This document shows, one piece after another, positions 33,077 to 37,813 of a stretch of 37,813 nucleotides of DNA (its first letter is position 1; each line of letters starts with the position of its first letter). The notes below the pieces were generated by a model. The model ran no database searches, was not told the origin of the DNA, and saw only the letters and a list, made by a program, of their open reading frames with translations. The translations under genes were made by a program, and so were the position numbers. This stretch comes from an uncultured Clostridia bacterium (GTDB lineage Bacteria > Bacillota_A > Clostridia > TANB77 > CAG-508): the NCBI GenBank assembly GCA_947625985.1, contig CANQQF010000014.1:1-37813 (forward strand). The letters are read 5' to 3'.

Positions 33077-35170
33077 TTATTTTTCTTCTTTAATAATGTT
33101 TTTACTTCCAAAATATGTTGCTAGGAAATATGAACCATATATACCCCCCATTATAATTACAGTTACTATAATTGATGGTAATAGTTCATTTGCTTTTGTA
33201 ATTCCTGATAACACGTTTAAAGCAAATTTTATCCCAAAAATAGAGTGAACTACTGCTAAAATAAGTGGCATACCAAAAAACATTCCTATTTGTCTAAATA
33301 ATGCTTTATTTATCATTCTTTCGTCACAGCCAATTTTTCTTAAAATTGTATATCTTTGTTTATTATCACTACTATCTGTTAATTGTTTTAAAGCTAAAAT
33401 AACACTACTTGCAATTAAGAAAATTACTCCTAAATATATTGCAATAAATATGATTATCGTTGTTAATCCTAAACTTGATTCTATAATTGAAATTCTAGTC
33501 ATCCCATCAATTTCTATTCCATTACTATTTAAATTTTGAATAAGGTTTGAATCTGAATCTGTAAATATTTTTTCTATTTTCTCTTTTTCTTCATCAGTTG
33601 TTACATTATAGTTCGCAACTAAAAAACTTTTTTCTTTCATTTCTTCTGTAAGATTACAACTATCTGGAACTACTAAAATCCCTATATTCGTATGACTTGT
33701 TGACATATCAATAAATCCATCTTTGCACTCATTGTACTTTGATTTATATTTTTTTCCTGCTATCTCTAATGTGTTATTTCCATCTTCTAATACTCTGTTT
33801 CTTATTTCTACTTGGTTATCAAAATCACATACCATAATATATTCATCTTCTTCTAATGTATATTTTTCTATTTTGTAAAGCTCCGCTATTTTATTATAAT
33901 CAGACACTTTTATGATTTTTTCTGGTGTATCATATATAAGAAAAGGAAATTCTCTATCAATTTCTTCAAACTTATCTCTTAAAAATTTTTCTATTGTTAG
34001 ATTCTCTATTTTATATATAGGTATTTCTACAATATCTTTTAAAACATTCATATCAAGTCCATTATTTTTTAAAGTTTCTGACAATAAAAGTTTAGAATCA
34101 TTTCTTTGCTTTTCAGTTGTAGTTATTTCTTTACCATATTTATTAATATAATGTTCAGGTAAATTAGCTACTTTTTCTAAATTTATATCAACTGGTGTCA
34201 TTTCAATTAAATCTTTTTGCATTGAATTTCTTAAAGATAAACTTGATGATAAGATTGTAATTGTCATAAATAACATTATACAAATAACGCTCATACTTAC
34301 AACTGTTGTATTTATCTTATTATTAATTTGTCTTAATACAAACATATTTGTATCTTTCAAATAGATTTTCTTCATTTTTTTAGCTGTTATTAATATGAAT
34401 CCTGACAAAGACCAAAAAATAGCCACTGTACCAATTATTCCCATTAATATTGGTTTTATCAAATCTTTTTCAATTCTTAATGTGTTAGTTTTTACTGTTA
34501 CAATATAATAAGCATATCCTAAAGTACTTGCTCCAATAATAAATACTAAAATTGCTAAAAATGGATTTCTTATTTTAACTGTTTCATTTTTCTTCGTAGC
34601 ATTTAACAAATTAATTAATTTATATTTTGAGATTGCAATGCTATTTAAAAACACAACTGCTATATACATTACTGCAAAATATATACAAGTTTTTATACAT
34701 GCATCTTTTGAAAATACAAATTGGAATTCACTCATATCTGCTTCAAATAATTTTGCAACTAGTATGGACATAAATTGAGATGCAAATATACCAATTATTA
34801 ATCCTACTACAAGAGATATTAATCCTATTAAAACAGTTTCAATTAAAATAACTTTTGAAACTTGTCTTTTTCCCATTCCAAGTGTCATATATATACCAAA
34901 TTCTTTTTTTCTTCTATTAATCAAAAAAATATTAGCATATACTATCAATATGCCTAATACAACTGCCACAAATACAGACACAACTCCGAGTAGACTTATT
35001 AAAAGAGTAATTATCTCATGTGTTGATTGTGATACTTTTAACATTGCTTGTTGGCTATCTAATGAATTAAACATATAAAAAATTGCTACACCTAAAACTA
35101 ATGTTAGAAAATATATCTCATAATCTTTTATACTTTTCGTCAAGTTTTTTATAGATAACTTAAATAACAT
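33077..35170 (-). CDS. Bce-type ABC transporter permease (FtsX-like)
   Basis: The 697-residue protein has about ten membrane helices and one large outer domain of about 220 residues (roughly 325-545) between helices 7 and 8, the layout of BceB/VraG/PsdB permeases. Landmarks are LTKSIKDYEIYFLTLVLGVA, NIFLINRRKKEFGIYMTLGM and KQLTDSSDNKQRYTILRKIG. Such permeases recognise peptide antibiotics that bind lipid II cycle intermediates and also pass the signal to the paired kinase. It overlaps the ATPase gene by 11 bases. With the kinase and regulator upstream it forms a full sensing and detoxification module; the antibiotic cannot be named from sequence. Confidence 0.92.
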   Translation of the reverse strand: MLFKLSIKNLTKSIKDYEIYFLTLVLGVAIFYMFNSLDSQQAMLKVSQSTHEIITLLISLLGVVSVFVAVVLGILIVYANIFLINRRKKEFGIYMTLGMGKRQVSKVILIETVLIGLISLVVGLIIGIFASQFMSILVAKLFEADMSEFQFVFSKDACIKTCIYFAVMYIAVVFLNSIAISKYKLINLLNATKKNETVKIRNPFLAILVFIIGASTLGYAYYIVTVKTNTLRIEKDLIKPILMGIIGTVAIFWSLSGFILITAKKMKKIYLKDTNMFVLRQINNKINTTVVSMSVICIMLFMTITILSSSLSLRNSMQKDLIEMTPVDINLEKVANLPEHYINKYGKEITTTEKQRNDSKLLLSETLKNNGLDMNVLKDIVEIPIYKIENLTIEKFLRDKFEEIDREFPFLIYDTPEKIIKVSDYNKIAELYKIEKYTLEEDEYIMVCDFDNQVEIRNRVLEDGNNTLEIAGKKYKSKYNECKDGFIDMSTSHTNIGILVVPDSCNLTEEMKEKSFLVANYNVTTDEEKEKIEKIFTDSDSNLIQNLNSNGIEIDGMTRISIIESSLGLTTIIIFIAIYLGVIFLIASSVILALKQLTDSSDNKQRYTILRKIGCDERMINKALFRQIGMFFGMPLILAVVHSIFGIKFALNVLSGITKANELLPSIIVTVIIMGGIYGSYFLATYFGSKNIIKEEK

Positions 35171-35927
35171 CGTTCAAATCACCTCCAAGAAGTGTTTGAA
35201 CTTCAATTATTTTTTCAAAGAATTGTTTTCTAGAGTCTTCTCCTTTAACTAACTCATTAAAAATTTTTCCATCTTTAATAAATAAAATTCTATTTGCGTA
35301 AGAAGCTGTAAAGGCATCATGTGTAACCATTAGGATTGTTGCACTAAACTTTTCATTTAAATATTCAAAATTTTCCAACAATTGTCTTGAAGATTTTGAA
35401 TCTAGTGCCCCAGTTGGTTCATCTGCTAAAATCAATTTTGGATTTGTTATAATTGCTCTAGCTGAGGCAACTCTTTGTTTTTGTCCACCTGATACTTGAT
35501 AAGGATATTTTCTTAGGATATCCTTAATTTCTAATTTTTCTGCAATCTCTTTTACTCTTTTTTCAATCAAATTAGTATTTACTCTTTGAATTGTTAAAGC
35601 TAAAGCAATATTTTCATAACAAGTTAAAGTGTCTAATAAATTAAAATCCTGAAATATAAAACCTAATTTCTCCCTTCTAAATTTATTTAAGTTGTTTCCT
35701 TTTAGTTTTGTTATATCCTCTTTACTAACAATTATATGTCCTGCCGTTACCTTGTCTATCGTAGATATACAATTTAAAAGCGTTGTCTTTCCAGAACCAC
35801 TAGCACCCATTATACCCAAAAATTCACCTTTTGCTACGTCAAAACTGATATTGTCAATTGCTTTAGTTAGGTTTGATTTATTTCCATAGAACTTTTCTAT
35901 GTTTCTTACCTCTAAAATATTTTCCAT
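35160..35927 (-). CDS. Bce-type ABC transporter ATPase
   Basis: The 255-residue ATPase has Walker A GASGSGKTTLLN (about 41-52), the Q-loop in FIFQDFNLLDTLTCYENIAL, signature VSGGQKQRVASARA, Walker B LILADEPTGALD and the switch His in MVTHD. The start is an ATG at 35927 behind AAAGGAG. It energises the permease encoded directly after it. Upstream lies a TTACA-N4-TGTAA palindrome that fits the operator of the response regulator, so it is probably induced by peptide antibiotics. Confidence 0.94.
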   Translation of the reverse strand: MENILEVRNIEKFYGNKSNLTKAIDNISFDVAKGEFLGIMGASGSGKTTLLNCISTIDKVTAGHIIVSKEDITKLKGNNLNKFRREKLGFIFQDFNLLDTLTCYENIALALTIQRVNTNLIEKRVKEIAEKLEIKDILRKYPYQVSGGQKQRVASARAIITNPKLILADEPTGALDSKSSRQLLENFEYLNEKFSATILMVTHDAFTASYANRILFIKDGKIFNELVKGEDSRKQFFEKIIEVQTLLGGDLNDVI

Positions 35928-35949
35928 AGGTTATCTCCTTTCTGTTTAT

Positions 35950-36015
35950 ATTCTAGCTCGTTTCGTTAATTGATACCATCGATTTAGATTACAAAAACCT
36001 TACATTTTTGTAAGG
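35950..36015 (-). promoter_or_regulatory. Promoter region of the ABC transporter with a BceR-type operator
   Basis: The palindrome CCTTACATTTTTGTAAGG (35998-36015) has the TTACA-N4-TGTAA form described for BceR/BraR-like regulators. A possible -10, TAGAAT (minus strand, 35950-35955), lies 42 bases downstream; no good -35 is seen, as expected for an activated promoter. The same hairpin, with A and T flanks, may also terminate the kinase transcript. Confidence 0.7.
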
Positions 36016-36019
36016 CTTT

Positions 36020-37027
36020 TTATTTCATATTTATAAAACTACTATTTGGGAAAAACAATATAACTTCTGTGCCTTTATTTTGAATAGAATCTATTTCTAT
36101 TGCAATACCAAGTTTTTCACATAATTTTTTACATATATATAATCCTATTCCTGTAGACTTTTTATTTAATAATCTACCATTTGTTCCAGTAAAACCTTTG
36201 TCAAATACTTTTGAAATCTCTCCTTTTTTTATTCCAACCCCATTATCTTTAATAAATAAAGAAACTTTTTCTTTACCTCGTTTTGAAAATATTTCAATTT
36301 CCGAACTTCTATATTTTATACTGTTTTGAACTATTTGATTTAAAATAAAAACTATCCATTTACTATCTGTATTAACATCCACTTGTAAGTCATGTATATT
36401 TATTAATATCTTATTTTGTATCAATTGAGTTTTATTTCGTTTTACACATTCATTAACTATTTCATTCAAACTACTCTTCTTTATATAATAATCTTTCTCA
36501 GCTGTGTTACTTCTAGCATAATATAATGCTTGTTCTATATAATATTCTACTTTTTGTAGCTCTTCATCTATACTTTTTGTTGTTTTATTTTTATTGTTTT
36601 CTATTATCATTTTACTTGTTGCTATTGGAATTTTAATTTCATGAATCCACATCTCAATATATTCTTTATATTCTTCTTGAGAATATTTATATTTATTTAT
36701 ATTTTCAATCATAGATTTATCAACTTGTTCTAGTATCTCTTTTAAAGTTTTTCCTTCGACAAAATTTGGCTCTTTTATTATTTCATTAACTAAATATTTT
36801 TCGTCTAATTCATTTAAAGTTCTTAATATTTTTTTATAAAATAAATTCTTTTTGAAATACTCATTTAAAATTGAAATTATATATAGCCCCAATATTACGA
36901 CTGGAATATATATTTTAATAAAATTGTCAATTTTATATGCTAATAAAAATATTTCTATTGTAATAACTCCGAATATTAATAAACTTATTTGCAATATTTT
37001 ATCTTTTATAAAATCAGTAAACTTCAT
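36020..37027 (-). CDS. BceS-type intramembrane-sensing histidine kinase
   Basis: The 335-residue kinase has two membrane helices near the N-terminus (about 12-32 and 36-54) with almost no outer loop, typical of intramembrane-sensing kinases that take their signal from a Bce permease. The phosphorylated His is in YIEMWIHEIKIPIATSKMII. The ATP domain shows ILNQIVQNSIKYRS (N box), KDNGVGIKKGEI and STGIGLYICKKLCEKLG. It starts 4 bases after the response regulator stop, so the two are one operon. Confidence 0.93.
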   Translation of the reverse strand: MKFTDFIKDKILQISLLIFGVITIEIFLLAYKIDNFIKIYIPVVILGLYIISILNEYFKKNLFYKKILRTLNELDEKYLVNEIIKEPNFVEGKTLKEILEQVDKSMIENINKYKYSQEEYKEYIEMWIHEIKIPIATSKMIIENNKNKTTKSIDEELQKVEYYIEQALYYARSNTAEKDYYIKKSSLNEIVNECVKRNKTQLIQNKILINIHDLQVDVNTDSKWIVFILNQIVQNSIKYRSSEIEIFSKRGKEKVSLFIKDNGVGIKKGEISKVFDKGFTGTNGRLLNKKSTGIGLYICKKLCEKLGIAIEIDSIQNKGTEVILFFPNSSFINMK

Positions 37028-37031
37028 TTTA

Positions 37032-37706
37032 TTATTTCCCCTTTAAAATATATCCTTGTCCTCTTTTGGTTTCTAGTAATTCTTTCAATTGCAATTCTTC
37101 TAATTTATTTCTTAATCTTGTTATATTCACTGTTAGAGTATTATCATCAATGAAACTTTCACTCTCCCATAACGAATCCATAATTTCTTCTCTTGAAACA
37201 ATAGTGTTTCTTTTTTTTGCCAAATATTTAAGAATTTTAAGTTCGTTTCTTGTTAGTTCAATTTTTTTTCCTTCTTTAACTATTGAACTTTTGGATAAAT
37301 TTATAATAAATTCTTTACAGTTAATTTTATCTTGTATTTTTTCTATATTACTTCTTTTCAATAATGATTCTATTTTTGCTAAAAGAATATGAATGTTAAA
37401 AGGTTTTGTAACATAATGGTCTGCACCATAATTTATACATAACAATTCATCCATTTCATTGTCTCTACTAGTAATAACTATAATTGGTAATGTAGATTCT
37501 TTTCTTATTTCTTTACAAATAAATTCTCCATCTACCTCAGGTAAGTTTATATCTAATAGTAATAAATCTGGTTGTATATTTAATATATCTTCTATTGTAT
37601 TATCAAATATTTTTAAAGATTCTGTTCTGTATCCATTGTTTTTTAGAAATATTTCTAATTCGTTTCTTAATTTTTCGTCATCTTCTACAATTAATATTTT
37701 GTACAT
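37032..37706 (-). CDS. BceR-type OmpR-family response regulator
   Basis: The 224-residue protein has a receiver domain (acidic pair in ILIVEDDEKLR, phospho-acceptor Asp in LLLLDINLPEVDG at about 52, Thr/Ser in VITSRDNE, Lys in YVTKPFN). A winged helix-turn-helix domain follows (IELTRNELKILKYLAKKRN, DDNTLTVNITRLRNKLEEL, ETKRGQGYIL). It is first in the regulator-kinase operon behind GGAGGTAAAAAC. It should bind the TTACA-N4-TGTAA palindromes at 35998-36015 and 37751-37768. Confidence 0.94.
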   Translation of the reverse strand: MYKILIVEDDEKLRNELEIFLKNNGYRTESLKIFDNTIEDILNIQPDLLLLDINLPEVDGEFICKEIRKESTLPIIVITSRDNEMDELLCINYGADHYVTKPFNIHILLAKIESLLKRSNIEKIQDKINCKEFIINLSKSSIVKEGKKIELTRNELKILKYLAKKRNTIVSREEIMDSLWESESFIDDNTLTVNITRLRNKLEELQLKELLETKRGQGYILKGK

Positions 37707-37724
37707 GTTTTTACCTCCAAAAAT

Positions 37725-37768
37725 ATTATAGCATAATACTAAAAAAATAACCTTACATTTTTGTAAGG
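37725..37768 (-). promoter_or_regulatory. Promoter of the regulator-kinase operon with a BceR-type operator
   Basis: TATAAT (37725-37730) preceded by TGC gives an extended -10. The palindrome CCTTACATTTTTGTAAGG (37751-37768) is identical to the one upstream of the transporter and overlaps the position of the weak -35, suggesting autoregulation. Confidence 0.75.
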
Positions 37769-37793
37769 TTATCTTGGCATATAATATAGAAAA

Positions 37794-37813
37794 AGGAGAT
37801 ATTTATATCTCCT
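37794..37813 (-). terminator. Terminator of a gene beyond the right edge
   Basis: AGGAGATAT (37794-37802) pairs perfectly with ATATCTCCT (37805-37813). On the minus strand TTTTTCT follows, so it probably ends a minus-strand gene lying outside the window. Confidence 0.6.

Noticed and set aside
35998..37768. Two identical hairpins flanking the regulator and kinase genes as ends of a mobile element
   Set aside because: They match the operator form of this regulator family and lie at promoters. No transposase or target-site duplication is seen.

Overview
The window is low-GC DNA with short intergenic gaps, AGGAGG-type ribosome binding sites and almost all genes on the minus strand. Gene content ([FeFe]-hydrogenase maturases HydE/HydF with a TM1266-type regulator, a Bce-type antibiotic-sensing module, VIT/vWA and cohesin-like proteins, DUF5684, YgjV) points to an anaerobic member of the Firmicutes, most likely an uncultured gut-type clostridium. 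This placement is inferred from gene content only.

Positions 1-11,450 form a defence island. The left edge holds the C-terminal part of a Sau3AI-family (GATC) restriction endonuclease on the plus strand. Facing it on the minus strand are a decayed GHKL-ATPase gene carrying several stops and frameshifts, and an intact M.Sau3AI-like C5-cytosine methyltransferase. Next comes a complete type V-A CRISPR-Cas system. One promoter near 11,582-11,610 reads leftwards through an unrecognised 266-residue gene, cas12a, cas4, cas1 and cas2, every junction being an overlap. These genes lead into a 126-nt leader and an array of 14 repeats whose minus strand gives the typical Cas12a crRNA hairpin. The leader holds a possible 26-codon reading frame whose stop lies in the first repeat, and an 11-nt inverted copy of the repeat end. 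The 266-residue protein, translationally coupled to cas12a, is the best candidate here for something undescribed.

Positions 11,675-14,453 hold a MerR regulator and a VIT/vWA protein under one promoter with a 20-bp near-palindrome between -35 and -10. From about 14,500 to 29,800 the genes are mostly housekeeping: a cohesin-like membrane-anchored protein, CsaA, a HAD nucleotidase, a Nudix hydrolase, ArgB, HydF, HydE and the hydrogenase regulator. These are followed by a CrtO-like membrane acyltransferase, a long glutamine synthetase, a histidine phosphatase, a small alarmone synthetase, YgjV, AsnS, two membrane proteins, an HD-domain protein and a DUF3021/LytTR pair.

The right end holds a PHP phosphoesterase, then a plus-strand pair (family 8 glycosyltransferase and a second histidine phosphatase) convergent with a family 2 glycosyltransferase. 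Last is a complete Bce-like peptide-antibiotic detoxification module: permease, ATPase, intramembrane-sensing kinase and response regulator. Two identical TTACA-N4-TGTAA palindromes lie upstream of the regulator and upstream of the transporter, matching the published operator type for BceR-like regulators. No insertion sequences, tRNA or rRNA genes were recognised.
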